Part shown: positions 9,598 through 21,094 of the stretch, piece after piece
Layout: every line of letters begins with the position of its first letter
Position numbering within the stretch: the stretch's first letter is position 1
Assembly: GCA_946811695.1 (NCBI GenBank)
Contig: OX328128.1
Location: 23,408,758-23,472,757, forward strand
Origin: Gonocerus acuteangulatus
Taxonomy: Eukaryota; Arthropoda; Insecta; Hemiptera; Coreidae
Reading direction: 5' to 3'
DNA length: 64,000 bases
Position numbers and translations under genes: made by a program
The notes under the pieces: model-generated
What the model saw: the letters and a program-made list of their open reading frames with translations, nothing else
What the model was told of the DNA's origin: nothing
Databases searched by the model: none

Positions 9598-10239
9598 TTT
9601 TAGTGGCTTGCAATAAGACAATAGTTTTTCGATCTATATAATACAGATTATGCACTGAGCAATGTGAGGGTTCATATTTAAATAACAAAAAAGTCCTAAG
9701 AGTAACTTGAGATATTTTCGATATATCTGGTTTTTAGTGTTTAGCTATCGATATAGGGTTTTTGTAATTTCATGTATGATGCACCTTTCACACATCTATG
9801 AAACTTTTACGGATCATAGTTGAGACATTACTGATTTTACGAGATTTTTTTAGTAGGTGTGCTTTGAGGAGTAGTTAGGGAAAACTACCCTTGAAATCTT
9901 CACAATTTTTTTCTTATCTTATAAGTGGCCCGAAAATTATTAAAAAAATACGCAAGGTACACCTAATCAATAGCTTCAATTCACATTATTTTCATTTAAA
10001 TATCTAGTATAGTTTCATAGATAAACGACTTTGAAGTTAGGGGTTTCAACCCGTATTCCCTCAAAACGAGTACAGTTAGAGGTTTGATAATTGACGAAAA
10101 ATTATTTCTAGGAACTAGAAATAAAATAATGACATCAAAGTCAAGAAAGAAGCCAGTGCAGATTTCATATGGAAACACGGTGAGACCCTTTCCCCGAAGA
10201 ACTGTATTACAGGATTCTCTTGGCTTACGTTTCTTTTTT
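9598..10239. other. No gene seen
   Basis: AT-rich and apparently unique sequence. A minus-strand frame at 9,996-10,178 is short and unlike any family I know. Confidence 0.4.
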
Positions 10240-11160
10240 TTTCTTTATTGATAATTACAACAATATGTTAAACATACTTCCAGTAATATTGCTAGTTTTG
10301 TTACCATAACATTGTGAGGCATGATTTGGGATTATTCACCGTTACATTGGCCACCGTCATTTTACTCTTCTATGAGGGTTTTGTGGATTGGGGAAGGAGG
10401 AGAGAGATTTTATCAAAGGATTTGGATGGCCTGGGAGATTGGAATAAAACTTCTGATAGACTGATTTGGCCAGGGCTTGGATAAAGGGGATATTGAAGTC
10501 ATTATGAAGGGTTAGGTTCGAGTCATACTAACGAGCATTGGATATTTTTTCGAAGGATTTTCGATTGCATTGTTTATATTCTGTAGAAATTGTAAGGTTT
10601 AGTGGAACCTTACAAGTTCTAGTCCATAAGTACATTTTGGTCCTAGTGTGGCTTTGTATAAAAGTCGCTAGTTAGTCAATGACAGTTTCGAGCAATTGCC
10701 CAATAAGCCTGATAAAAATCTAAAACGTCTGGTAAGTTCCTGTTTTATGTGTGGCTTCCAAGTTAAATGTTTGTCTAGTATCTGTCCTAAGTATCTTATT
10801 TGCTATTTCTGGGGGATTTGAATGATTAGGAGGTCTACTGGTGGGCAGCTTGTGTTGCGAATTCTGAGTGTTGCATGGCTAGATTTTTCTTTACTTTGAT
10901 TCAATGTTTACTCTGGCTAACGAACTTATCTTTTCTTTTTTAAGGAAGTGTTTTCAGTTACAGGCGTGTCTGATATAAAACCAACTGCATTTTCACCTAA
11001 GTCTCAAACCTAAGCTCTTTGGTTCTGAACCGTGGACATTTCTACTTAGCACTTCCGGATTGCGTAAACTGGTTGATGTTATGTTTGGATTTTCCTTCCT
11101 ATTGGGAGGAAAGAAACACAGCAGCATCATCAACTGAAGAATACGCCAATGTAACAGAGA
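10240..11160 (-). pseudogene. Jockey-like LINE, RT C-terminal part and 3' end
   Basis: On the minus strand, near 11,125, the frame reads VDDAAVFLSS, the RT catalytic box region. It is followed, with frameshifts, by YLGQILDKHLTWKPHIKQ, the conserved 'YLG..LD..LTW..HI' block after RT in Jockey/CR1-like LINEs. The 3' end (10,240-10,560) matches 35,935-36,317 on the plus strand, including a final 'attgataatta...' tail and T-run. Several stops and shifts make it a pseudogene. Confidence 0.75.
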
Positions 11161-11167
11161 AGTAATG

Positions 11168-11460
11168 TTTTTTTTTTTTTATCTTTGACTTTCTGCTTGG
11201 AAATGATACCTCCTTGTCGGGTCGAATGATTTACAAGACCCCTCAGTGATTTCCGTGTGGTCCGTGGTGAAGACATTGCCATCTGTCCGGACCCTCCAGA
11301 GCTGAGTAAAAACCCCCCGCTAGGGCGTGGCGAGGGTGGTCCCAGCGGGGAGGTCTTCGGCCTTTATGATAGATGGATCTGCAGTTCTTGGGGGTCTAAC
11401 AGCCGTTCCGCCATCGGCTTCCTCGGGAAATAATTCACTTGTTATATCTTCTGGAAGATA
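11168..11460 (-). pseudogene. Coding relic followed by a poly(A) run, unknown product
   Basis: On the minus strand a frame free of stops except one TAG runs about 95 codons and includes ADGGTAVRPPRTADPSIIKA and FTTDHTEITEGSCKSFDPT. It ends in TAA directly followed by about 11 A. It is much more GC-rich than its neighbours. A reverse-transcribed gene end or a retroelement ORF1 end inserted into the LINE would explain the poly(A). I recognise no family. Confidence 0.45.
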
Positions 11461-12062
11461 TATTATTTATTAGATTTTATTTGTAAGGTTTAAGCTTTAA
11501 CATTCATTGGTAGTTTGGCTTTTAACGTGTTTTCCCTCTCAATATTGAGGAGAAAAATCCTCTTATGTCAACGATAAAACCGTTCGTTAAAATTATAAAT
11601 ATTAATTTTAACAGTGGGTGAGATTGGCTCACTGTTAGTGAACTCTAATATATTGTGGAGGACAAGAGTTCAAAACTTGTGCGCCAAATGGAGATTTTAT
11701 TTTCTATTGTCGTCGTTCGAGGATTGGATTCGGGGTCACAGACCGTCATTATTACACATTTTGCGTTAATAGGCTTATGAATTTACTTTTTATTAAAATT
11801 TTGACTTAGGGAACCGAAAAAAACAAAACAACAATTTTTAACAATTTAGGGTAATCAAATCGACGGAGTGACTTGTTAAACTAAGTTTATACATAGATTA
11901 GGTCCTCATTAAAGGAAGTCTTACAAAATTCGTGCATTATAATCAGATATTAGCAGTTTTTTCGTAGTCTATTTTTATAACAACTCGAAAGTGGTTTTGA
12001 AATCCTGCTAAGTATTGACTATTTAAAAGCTCGAGTGTATGAATTTCTGTCATTTTAGTTTT
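11461..12062. other. No gene; diverged SINE type B at about 11,614-11,760
   Basis: 'gtgggtgagattggctcac', 'gacaagagttcaaaactt' and 'gtcgtcgttcgaggattggattcgg' follow the order of the type B SINE at 27,319 with many substitutions. The remainder is AT-rich and unrecognised. Confidence 0.45.
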
Positions 12063-12066
12063 AAAA

Positions 12067-12592
12067 TATAAGGCCCCGTTTTCCCTTTGGCCTTGTTAAG
12101 TGAATAAGGATGAGAGAAAAGGTTGGCTGTCCATCTCTAGAGATGTGAGAACCACGAATCCGCAAACGTTGCGTCTGGGATGTTGGCACTGCACGTGGCT
12201 GATTCGTAAGATTCCTGGACGATCTAAGACCTGACAAGAGTTTCTAGTTCAATCACCTGCAAAAGCAGGAGTGGGGTACAGAGGGTTTAAAAAGAGCTGG
12301 CTTACCGCCGAGCGGGAGAGTTTGCATCCGTTCCTGAGACTTCGGCCCAGATGCTGTTCAGAGGTAGGCCAGTTCCAAATTCTCTATAATCTCCCCAAAT
12401 GATCATATTTGATAACTCTACCTATCCGTCTCTCTCACTCAACCTTTTCTCTCATCGTAGCAATGGTTTATGATATTTATGTTTTGTATCCTCTGTGTAA
12501 ATTATAGTTTTAAAAAGGAATTTCCGCTTCTCTAAAATAATTCCCCAATGTCTATATCTCTAAATCCCGTCCTTGCTGATCAGTCCCTTACA
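12067..12592 (+). repeat. 5' LTR
   Basis: Begins TATAAG and ends CTTACA. The 3' LTR begins TGTAAG, giving a 6-bp terminal inverted repeat, so the second base of this LTR has changed. It carries the promoter and, by analogy, R and U5. Two other differences from the 3' LTR are visible (GGACGATC/GGAAGATC and CCGCCGAG/CCTCCGAG). Confidence 0.95.
12286..12293 (+). promoter_or_regulatory. Possible TATA-like box in the LTR
   Basis: TTTAAAAA lies in the first half of the LTR, followed by GC-richer sequence. The same box is in the 3' LTR. No start-site evidence is available. Confidence 0.35.
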
Positions 12593-12594
12593 AA

Positions 12595-12604
12595 TGGTGT
12601 CAGG
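12595..12604 (+). other. Primer binding site, tRNA-Leu-like
   Basis: TGGTGTCAGG starts two bases after the 5' LTR. It would pair with a tRNA ending CCTGACACCA, as some tRNA-Leu do. The match does not extend clearly past ten bases, so the tRNA is inferred. Confidence 0.65.
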
Positions 12605-12884
12605 TTTCCGGGTATTATTTAAATGTCCAGCTGCAAGCCGGCATTAGATAAGAACCCTGCTCTCGAGATAGGCCGGCGGCTGTACTGCTGACGCTGATAG
12701 GACAATTCCTCGAACTGATATCTCGGCGCTGGGTAGTTGTTCATTCAATGTCCTCACGTTTCCTGGTTTAAGGACCGCCAAATACGGATATTTGGTGGTT
12801 AGCCCTGTTAGAGAGTAAAGCAATCCCTATTCGTAAGCATAACGTGTTGGGGTTCATTGGAAACGTTGAAAATAGAGCTATACG

Positions 12885-15629
12885 ATGGTGGTAACGGAAC
12901 AGCAGTTTGCCGATCTGAAAACGGCATTGGATCAGGCGTTGGCTGCAAATGAGCAATTCAGGGAAGAATTCGAGAGGACAAGGCATGAGGGTAAGCAAGG
13001 AAAGAGGGATCTTTCTCTTCAGGGAATGGTCGGTCCATGGTCCGGTGACGATTCTGGGGTTCCAATCCAAGACTATATCAATGGTTTGGAATTAGTGGCA
13101 ACTAGCGGAAACTGGGAAGATCGTGATAAATCCCTTGTGTTAAGGATGAGACTGAAAGGGATGGCTGCGAAATTTTTGGCCAGCAGATCGGATCTCAAGG
13201 GGCCAAATGTAAAATATTCCACGATTCGAGATGCTCTTTTAGACCGCTTTAAGGCGACTATGCAACCTGAGCAGTTTCTCCTTCAGCTTAGTTCAATGAA
13301 ACAAGAGCGTGGGGAGGATGTCAGAACTTTCGGAGATCGTTGTCGGGAGATGGGTGAACGATCACTCTCAGGTGAGGGATCGGAGGAAGAAGTTATAGGG
13401 GCTCGCAAACAACTGGATAAAGTCGTCCTTACATCATATTTAAATGGGCTCGGAGGAGAGATTGGGAGGCTGACGAGACTCGCGTTCCCAAAGGAATTAC
13501 AAACCGCGATTGAGAAGGCTAGAGCCATTGAAACGGAGTTAGGGCGACACGAAAAGGGAATATTTACTGTAGAGAAGAATCCCCAGGATAACGAAATTCC
13601 CAGTCCCGAGGAAGTTGGACAAAGCGAAGTAAGGGTCATTGAGAGGGGTAATCCAAGTGGCTGTTATCGCTGCGGGGATACGAATCATTGGGCCAGGGGA
13701 TGTCGACAACCAGAGAGGGTTAGTGATATTTCTCCCAAAAAAGGAGAGAGAAGGGGCAATAGGCTTATGGGCTTACAAGGAAAAAGGGATGCTGGATTGT
13801 ATGCAAGGGTTGAGATTAACCGGATACCACATCGAATGCTCGTGGATACTGGGGCGGATATCTCGCTGATACGACAGCCCATTCGAGGAACGGCAATCAT
13901 CCCAGCCCGAGATGTAGTGCGAGGAATAACAGGCAACCCGCTGAAGGTAAAGGGGGTACAGGAGGTACAGGTCTGTCTCGGAACGGTTGGAGTTCAGCAC
14001 GTCCTTACTGTGGCCGATGTGGACATCGGGTGCGATGGCCTCTTAGGTATGGATCTTCTGAAAAGGCTTCGGGTGACGGTCAATCTAAACACAGGGGAAG
14101 TGGCAGCAGGCAGGGAGGAGGTACTCCGGAAGGTGATAGTTGACCCAGTGTCTGTGAGAGAAGAGGAACGGAGGTGCATTGAGAAAAGAGAGAAGGATGA
14201 GCGATGGATCGAGGAGGTTATCCGAGAGTCGCAGGCGCTTGCCGAGAGGTACAGTCCAAGTAAGTGTCGCGTTAGGCCGAGGCATCGACGAGAAGAAACG
14301 CCGACGGGCGTCCGTCGCCAGGAAAAGCAGAACGGGCCCGAGTCGACGTATCCTGTTAGGACAAGGCGTACACTGACCCTTCCTCCCCTGTCGGAGAAGC
14401 TATTTAAGGGCAGGGTGGCGCGAGGGGCTGAAGGCCAGGTCTTGCTAGTCGAACCGAGCTATCTTGACCAGCCAGAGGTAAGGATTGCCAGGGTTGTCTC
14501 GGGGTGTGAAAAGGGGACTGTATGGCTAAAGGCAATCAACACCTCAGAGGAAATGGTAAGGGTGCAGAAGCACCAGTCTGTTGGAGTGGCGCACCAGGTG
14601 TCGACCGAAGACATTCACACGGAGGTTTCTGATAAGTTAAACGCGAACAGTCGACTCACCCAAGAGGATATTAGCCAGAAGCTCCAGCACCTGTCTCAGG
14701 AGGAGAGAGTACCCATCGGCGATGTGATCTGGGAATATCGGGATGTCTTCGAGGAACCAAGTACCGAGGGTTGTAGCCTGCCGGTGCAACATCGAATCGA
14801 GACCGGGGAGGCCGCACCGGTAGCCAAGCGGCCCTACAGAGTGCCATTTCACGAACGGCAAATAGTAAAAGAGAAGATAGAAGATATGCTCGAAAAAGGA
14901 GTCATTGCCCCCTCGGACAGCCCATGGTCTGCACCCGTAGTACTGGTCCGTAAGAAGTTGCCAGATGGAGAGATTAAGTACCGCTTTTGTACGGACTTTA
15001 GAGGACTCAATGCGGTGACGAGAGCGGACGCCTATCCTCTGCCACTTATACAGGAGACATTAGAACAGCTAGGCTCCAGCCGTTACTTTAGCACCCTAGA
15101 CTTGTCGAGCGGTTACTGGCAGATACCCATAGCCAGAGAACATCAAGAAAAGACAGCCTTCACTACGACGGAAGGTCATTTTGAGTATAAGAAAATGGCG
15201 TTTGGCCTCTCTGGAGCCCCGGCGACCTTTCAACGCACAATGGACCGACTTTTGGGAAGGCTAAAAGGGCGAGGATGCCTAGTATATCTAGATGACACGG
15301 TAGTCTACAGCGAAGGCCTGGATGGTCATATCAAATTGCTTCAGCAGCTCCTAGGAATTCTCAGGTCAGCGAATTTGAAAGCCAACTGGGGAAAGTGTAA
15401 CTTCGCGGTAAGCGAGGTAAACTACTTAGGCCACATCGTAACAAACGAAGGAGTGAAGCCGGACCCCATGAAGGTTGAGGCTGTAAAGTCCTTTCCGCGC
15501 CCAAAGAACGCAGGGGAGTTACGGAGCTTCTTAGGGCTGGCAAACTACTATAGGCGGTTTGTCCCTGATTTTGCGGCCAAAGCCAGACCCCTTACTGCAA
15601 TGACCAGTCCCCGCGTCCAGTTCGCCTGA
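12885..15629 (+). pseudogene. gag-pol: gag-pol of the gypsy element: Gag, protease, reverse transcriptase
   Basis: The frame opens at an ATG 290 bp after the primer site and gives 914 residues before an in-frame TGA at 15,627-15,629. Residues 1-250 are Gag-like, helical and charged. A CCHC zinc knuckle (C260, C263, H268, C273) would bind RNA. The aspartic protease site DTGA is at 321-324. RT has LDLSSGYWQI (738-747, catalytic D739) and YLDD (801-804). No frameshift separates gag and pol. The TGA falls just after RT, in the connection to RNase H, and the same frame continues beyond it, so this is a point break. Read-through as a normal mechanism is not supported, because its position within the domain is not a usual recoding site. 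Confidence 0.9.
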
Positions 15630-17051
15630 GGCCAACCGGAGCAAAAAGCTTTTGAACAGCTAAAGGACGCTCTTTCCTCAGAAGGTGTATTGACCTACCC
15701 GGATTTCCGAGACCCATTCCTTCTCAGTACGGATGCCTCAGGGGTGGCTCTGGGAGCGGTGCTGTCTCAGGTCAGGAACGGAAGGGAGCGCCCTATCTGC
15801 TACGCCAGCAGACAGCTCAACACGGCCGAGACCAAGTACTCCGCTACAGAGAGGGAGTTACTAGCGGTCGTTTGGGCAACTAAGTTATTCCGCTGCTACC
15901 TTTTGGGGAGACGCTTTAAATTGATAACTGACCATGCCGCGCTCAAATGGATGCTCAACATAAAGGACTCTTCTGCCCGTCTAACCCGGTGGTCGTTGAG
16001 GCTCTCCGAATTCGACTATGAAGTCGAACATAAGCCAGGAAAGAAGCATCAGAATGCGGATGCGCTTAGTCGGCGAGTTGCGTGGGTGGACGCCGGGAAA
16101 GGAGGAGTGACTAGGTCCGAGCTAAAAGAGGCACAAGAATCTGACCCGTGGTGCCAAGGACTAGTAGGCAAAAGTAAGCAGATTTATAAGGATGCTGAAG
16201 GGGTTCTCTACCGAACCAACAATTGCCAGGACTCCGAGAGCTGGAAGGCTATAGTACCGCCTAAACTACGAACGAGGATAATTGAGGCCTGCCACTCTCC
16301 ACCCTGGGCAGGACATCCAGGAGTAGAACGAACTGCGTCGGTGGTTAGCTCCTCCTACTACTGGCCGGGTATGAAGGGAGAGGTGAGGTCCTTTGTGGAG
16401 AGATGTCAGGAGTGTGCAAAACGCAAGACCCCTGCAGGACTGAAGGTACCGCTCGATAAACCCTTTATGGCGACGACTCCCTTCGAACAAATTTCGTTGG
16501 ACATAGTTGGGCCCCTCCCGAAAACCAAGAAGGGAAACAAGTTCCTACTCACCATGATAGACAACTTCACCAGATATGCCGAAGCCATCCCTATCCGGGA
16601 GCAAACCGCCGAAGAGACTGCCAAGGCCTTTGTAGAGCACATTGTAGCACGGCATGGGGTGCCGCAGAGAGTATTGACAGATCAAGGTCGAAATTTTGTG
16701 GCGCAGCTGTTTAAGGAGGTCTGTAGGATCCTGGGGATCAAGAAACTGCAAACCACAGCCTACCACCCTGAAGGTAATGGTATGGTGGAGAGGCTTCACA
16801 GGACGTTGACTGATTCGGTGGCCCACTTCGTGCGGAAGGACGGCCGAGATTGGGATAAATGGGTACCCTATGCAGTAATGGCCTATCGGGGAATTCCACA
16901 TTCTTCGACGGGATATTCTCCGAACTACTTACTGTTTGGCCGGGAGTTAGAACCTCCCAGTGGGCAAGCAAAACCGGTCGTCGATGTAGAAGGTGATTGT
17001 CGGCGGAACCCAATAACGCGGCTACAAGAAAAACTTGGCCAAGCCTACTAG
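15630..17051 (+). pseudogene. pol: pol of the gypsy element: RNase H and integrase
   Basis: Same frame as the preceding part. RNase H has the TDAS block (Asp at 15,732) and ends near 'NADALSRR', the usual gypsy RNase H end. Integrase follows, with an H...H...C..C finger ending CQECAKRK, and a D,D-35-E triad: D at 16,500 (SLDIVGPL), D at 16,680 (TDQGRNF) and E at 16,788 (GMVERLH). A second in-frame TAG is at 17,049-17,051, after the integrase core. The protein would cut 3' ends of cDNA and join them to host DNA, but this copy cannot make the full polyprotein. Confidence 0.9.
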
Positions 17052-17807
17052 CAGGCCAGAGAGCGAGCAGAAAAAGCATGGGCGGAGAGAACTAGGTACT
17101 GCAACCGAAATCGCAGAGACAGACTCTTCCGAGTGGGGGACCTCGTATATCTCCATGTGCCGGCAGTGAAGGTAGGTCACTGCCCAAAATTCCACTGTCC
17201 CTGGACAGGCCCACACAAAGTAGAAAGGGTTCTTTCGCGAGTGAACTATGAGATCCGACTGGCCACTGGATCTCTGAATGTAGTTCATATAAATAGGCTA
17301 AAACGGGCCCCGGGGGGAGGAGGGGATTCGCACCCTAAGGTTATGACGAAGGCAGGTGGGGCAACCCGGGAAGTGGAAGGGTCGGAAGATGAGGTCATGG
17401 AGCCGGAATGGGAAATTAACCCAGGGTGTTGTTATGGCTCAGAAGACGACTTTTGTGAGGACCAAGATGAAATTGAAACGCAGAGTGAGATTCACAGACA
17501 CTGTCCGGTTGCTGCGGGAAGATCGCCAGAATGTAATGACCCTGCCTGCCCTCTGGGCGTTAGATCCTCTCCTGAGGAAGAAAACAGGGAAATAACCCAG
17601 GATAGTCAAGGGGAGGGAAACGAAGGACGGATTGAGACAGGTGGGACTTCCGGGGAAAGTTCCAGTGGTTCAGATAGCGAGAGCCAAGCTCAGCCAAAGG
17701 GGAAACCTGATGCTACTTGGACACCAAAGGGGAAAACTTTAACTTTTTCTCGTAGGTCCCCATACCCGCTTAGGAGGAGAGCTAAGTTGCCTGAAAATGA
17801 TTCCTGA
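17052..17807 (+). pseudogene. pol: pol C-terminal part: integrase GPY/F-like module and acidic tail
   Basis: Continues in the same frame after the TAG. It has VGDLVYLHVPAVKVG and CPWTGPHKVERVLSRVNYEI, then VVHINRLKRAP, matching the GPY/F module in gypsy integrase C-termini. A Gly-, Glu- and Ser-rich tail of about 170 residues ends at TGA 17,805-17,807. No chromodomain is seen. An internal ATG at 17,133 is unlikely to be used. Confidence 0.85.
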
Positions 17808-18728
17808 ATATCTTATTTAAGGGTTACCCGCTTGTCTGGGGTGGTCCGTAGAATTTTGAAGGAAGGTTTTCAAAAAGAGGCGCAACTTCAAACGAACATA
17901 TCGCGTGTTACTAACCTCATCCAAAGTTCCCTGCACCTTTCCTCGTCCTTCAGAAGCCTAGAAACTGGAGTAACGGAATTCCTATTTAGATTCCGCAGAG
18001 TTCTTAATGGAGTAGGTGCATCGATGAGTGGAAAGTTGAGTAGAGAGATGCTAGGTCCTAAAGAGTTAACTCTGATTTTGGGGAAGGTAAGAGAGGCTCT
18101 GCCAACTGGACTGACTCTCCTCTCGGAGGGAAGCCGATATCATGACCAAATTTACTACCAAATTTCTGAAGTACATGCAATTGCAACCGATGATGGAGTA
18201 ATAGCTGTAGTGGAATTGCCTTTAAAAACTCCGGATCAGGAGATGGTGCTTTATCAGGTTCTCTCCTTGCCTCTTAAGGAGAATAAAACAGGAAGAATGG
18301 TTGCAGCTCAGCCGGAGGGGGCGTTCTTCTTGGAGAGCCACAACGAGAAGGCCTACTCAATTCTTCAGGAGCAGGATATAGCCAGATGTCGTCCCGGGAT
18401 ACCATGGATCTGTCCTGCCGAGTTCAAATTCTTTTACGGACAAACACCATCTTGTATTGTCTCATCGTTTCGCCAGGAGAATACGTCGAAGGAATGGTGC
18501 CCGTGGACTTTGGTGAATCCTAGATCTTCACCCACATGGATTTGGGACGAGCACAAGGAGCTATGGTGGTATAGCATGTCTAAGCCCACTCGCCTCCATC
18601 TTCAATGCAGAGGGAGTGCTGGAGTAGAATCGCTAGAGCGGGTTCTAGAAGGAAGTGGGGCAGCAGGATTCGTAATACATCGACCGGCAGCTGAAAGTGT
18701 CGTATCTGTAATAACGGAGCGGATATAG
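17808..18728 (+). pseudogene. env: Env-like (F-type) glycoprotein ORF, truncated
   Basis: Open for 306 codons in the pol frame, but the first ATG is at 18,024, so an intact relative would presumably express it from a spliced RNA. The segment with AMSGKLSREMLGPKELT-like sequence, LPTGLTLL, YYQISEVHAI and VVELPLKTPDQEMVLYQVLS resembles the ectodomain of insect errantivirus Env and baculovirus F proteins (a heptad-like helix, then 'yY.i..v', a hydrophobic strand and 'ly.v..lPl'). Several Cys occur later (RCRPGIPWICP, SCIVSS, WCPW). I see no signal peptide, fusion peptide, furin site or membrane anchor, so both ends are missing. Family assignment rests on pattern only. Confidence 0.55.
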
Positions 18729-18994
18729 ACCGCTCGAAAGTGTAGTAGCCGTTCAGTGATTGTGACGACAGTGTTCGGTATAGTTATAAAATAATGGTAA
18801 CATAAGGATTTTTACCTCCTAAGGGAGAGGTTTTGTCTTGTAAAGATGCCAATAATGTTTATTTTATTTTAATTTTTACAGCGCATCACCTGTATTGTTA
18901 TTAGCACTAATATTGTTTATTATTATTATTATTAGTAACATAAGGATGGGTAGTGTTAAAGGTAAAGTAATGTTCCAAGGGAAACATGACTTTG
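18729..18994 (+). other. Non-coding 3' region of the gypsy element
   Basis: AT-rich spacer between the Env-like stop and the polypurine tract, with (TTA)n-like 'ttattattattatta' near 18,918. No gene. Confidence 0.6.
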
Positions 18995-19010
18995 AAAAAT
19001 CGGGGGGTGA
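18995..19010 (+). other. Polypurine tract
   Basis: AAAAATCGGGGGGTGA sits immediately before the 3' LTR, the position of plus-strand priming. Confidence 0.8.
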
Positions 19011-19536
19011 TGTAAGGCCCCGTTTTCCCTTTGGCCTTGTTAAGTGAATAAGGATGAGAGAAAAGGTTGGCTGTCCATCTCTAGAGATGTGAGAACCACG
19101 AATCCGCAAACGTTGCGTCTGGGATGTTGGCACTGCACGTGGCTGATTCGTAAGATTCCTGGAAGATCTAAGACCTGACAAGAGTTTCTAGTTCAATCAC
19201 CTGCAAAAGCAGGAGTGGGGTACAGAGGGTTTAAAAAGAGCTGGCTTACCTCCGAGCGGGAGAGTTTGCATCCGTTCCTGAGACTTCGGCCCAGATGCTG
19301 TTCAGAGGTAGGCCAGTTCCAAATTCTCTATAATCTCCCCAAATGATCATATTTGATAACTCTACCTATCCGTCTCTCTCACTCAACCTTTTCTCTCATC
19401 GTAGCAATGGTTTATGATATTTATGTTTTGTATCCTCTGTGTAAATTATAGTTTTAAAAAGGAATTTCCGCTTCTCTAAAATAATTCCCCAATGTCTATA
19501 TCTCTAAATCCCGTCCTTGCTGATCAGTCCCTTACA
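19011..19536 (+). repeat. 3' LTR
   Basis: TGTAAG...CTTACA, 526 bp, same length as the 5' LTR with three substitutions seen by eye. It is followed by AAAA and a T/A-rich target. Confidence 0.95.
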
Positions 19537-19574
19537 AAAATTTTATTTTATTTTAATTTTAATTATTCTACCTC

Positions 19575-20230
19575 TAACCTCATGGAGGTAGGTCATTTGC
19601 AGTGCGGACTGGCTATAGTGCATTATATATTCTCCTCTCCTTTAGGTAGCTTAATAGGTTCTGACCTGTCAGATCTTCATCTTTCAGTGCTTCCTCTAAT
19701 GTGGTTGGGGCATACAACGATTTGCTCAAATTTTCTAAAACATTTTGCAAAAAATGATGATATGTTCTACAGTCAATGATAAGTCGCATGTTTCATACAT
19801 CAGTGGGTGTAGAAGGTATATATGTGTTAGCGCACAGTGGCCTATTTGCACTCTTGACAAAATTACTTCCTATCTCCTAGAGTTGCGTAAAGCTGTTTTC
19901 CATATTTTTTTTGTTTTTCTTTGAGCCTTTATTGTACATCCTTGGGGCAACAGTAACGTCCATTGTTCTAAAATCTTATTTCTGATAAGTCTCTTTACAT
20001 TCTGCACGTCGGCTTCGTAGATGTGCTGGACTTGAGCAGCAATATCAGCATGAGCAGAGTTTGCTTCTTTGTCTCCACGTTCATTCCACTTGATGCCACT
20101 GTGCGTTGGTACCCATATAAATGTTTATGATTTGTGCCTCAAATTGTGACAGAATGTAGTATTGTCTGATCTAATCCGTTGGTGAATTCTTGATTGAAAG
20201 CTAGTTCTGCACTTGAGTTTTTAAATTATT
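19575..20230 (-). pseudogene. LINE ORF2 remnant: RNase H end and C-terminal region
   Basis: On the minus strand the frame reads WVPTHSGIKWNERGDKEAN, the His-Asp block of LINE RNase H, and continues through LIRNKILEQWTLL. With shifts, it then gives LSRVQIGHCALTHIYLL and TCDLSLTVEHIIIFC, the 'R.GH..LTH.YLL....C......VEH....C' block that ends Jockey/LOA-type ORF2. Stops near 19,830 and below show decay. It is a different LINE lineage from that at 1,089. Confidence 0.8.
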
Positions 20231-21094
20231 ATTCATGTTTCTTTACGTGTTATAAGAATCATACGTTAATATCCTTCAACCACGGTTGAAATCTGGCTTA
20301 TATACATTCGAAAAGAATCGTTACGGTTTATTTTATAAAGCTTATTGACATCTCTGTGCAATCATGAGAAATGTTTTCAGTATTATAGAGTTGGGGTTTT
20401 GTGGTGAGAAAGTAACTTCTATACCATGATGTTTTCCCATGTGGTGGCTGTCTGATGTGGCAGACTGTCACCCACTATCCATTATCTCTATAAGAGGCGT
20501 GTGCTCTGAAAGCAATTTTCTCCAAATTCACTTATAGATAATCGGACCTTTTACCCGCTCGGCCTAAAACAAGGAGAATATCCACTCTGAATTCTTGTCA
20601 CTATTTTGCGTCAATACTTCTAACAATAGAATCTGTGAAGAATCTGTATTTAATGTTTCTTATAAATTATATGATTTTTGCAAAGTTACCCTTTTAAATA
20701 TACTTATTCCCCTGATTAGGTGGAAGGTCAACAAATAGAACAAGTCTGACTCGCAGGAACTGCGTCATTTTAGCGCGATTCCGTTCATCCAAGTACTGTT
20801 AGTAGTAAAGGAATAGAAGCAGTTTTTGGCAGTTTTTCATGTTTCGTAAGAAATATAAAATAAATTATCAAAGAGAAATAATACTAGATTTTAAGCACCA
20901 CAACAATAAACTGATTGTATCCTAAGCGGAAATGACCATACTTTTTCTCCACGTTCGCTGTAGGAAACACTATAACAATGTTTAGTAAAATAGTCATTTT
21001 AGTATTTAATAAAATTAAAACCAAAACAATTAATAAAACACAAATATAAAAATCAATTCTAAAAAAACGAAACAAAATTGCTTCGGAAACTTTT
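20231..21094. other. No gene; Helentron-like 5' tag at 20,740-20,785
   Basis: 'aagtctgactcgcaggaact' and 'gcgtcattttagcgcg' parallel the 5' end of the Helentron-like family (AAGTCCGTCACGCAGGAGCT) and recur inverted at 45,010-45,052. Otherwise AT-rich with no gene. Confidence 0.4.

Larger units (their letters stand above)
12063..19540 (+). mobile_element. Ty3/gypsy LTR retrotransposon with Env-like ORF
   Basis: A complete LTR element: 526-bp LTRs, primer binding site, Gag-Pol frame, a third Env-like frame, and a polypurine tract. The flanks are AAAA on both sides (12,063-12,066 and 19,537-19,540), compatible with a 4-bp duplication but weak in this A-rich target. The LTRs differ at three positions, so insertion was recent. 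Domain order protease-RT-RNase H-integrase is that of Ty3/gypsy. The third ORF places it among Env-carrying (errantivirus-like) lineages. Two in-frame stops in pol and a truncated Env-like ORF make this copy defective. Confidence 0.95.

Noticed and set aside
13283..13639. Minus-strand frames over the gypsy element (also 16,266-17,288)
   Set aside because: They are shadows of the Gag-Pol frame on the other strand.
18868..18905. SINE type A tail inside the gypsy 3' region
   Set aside because: 'acagcgcatcacctgtattg' is similar to the SINE tail only over about 12 bases.
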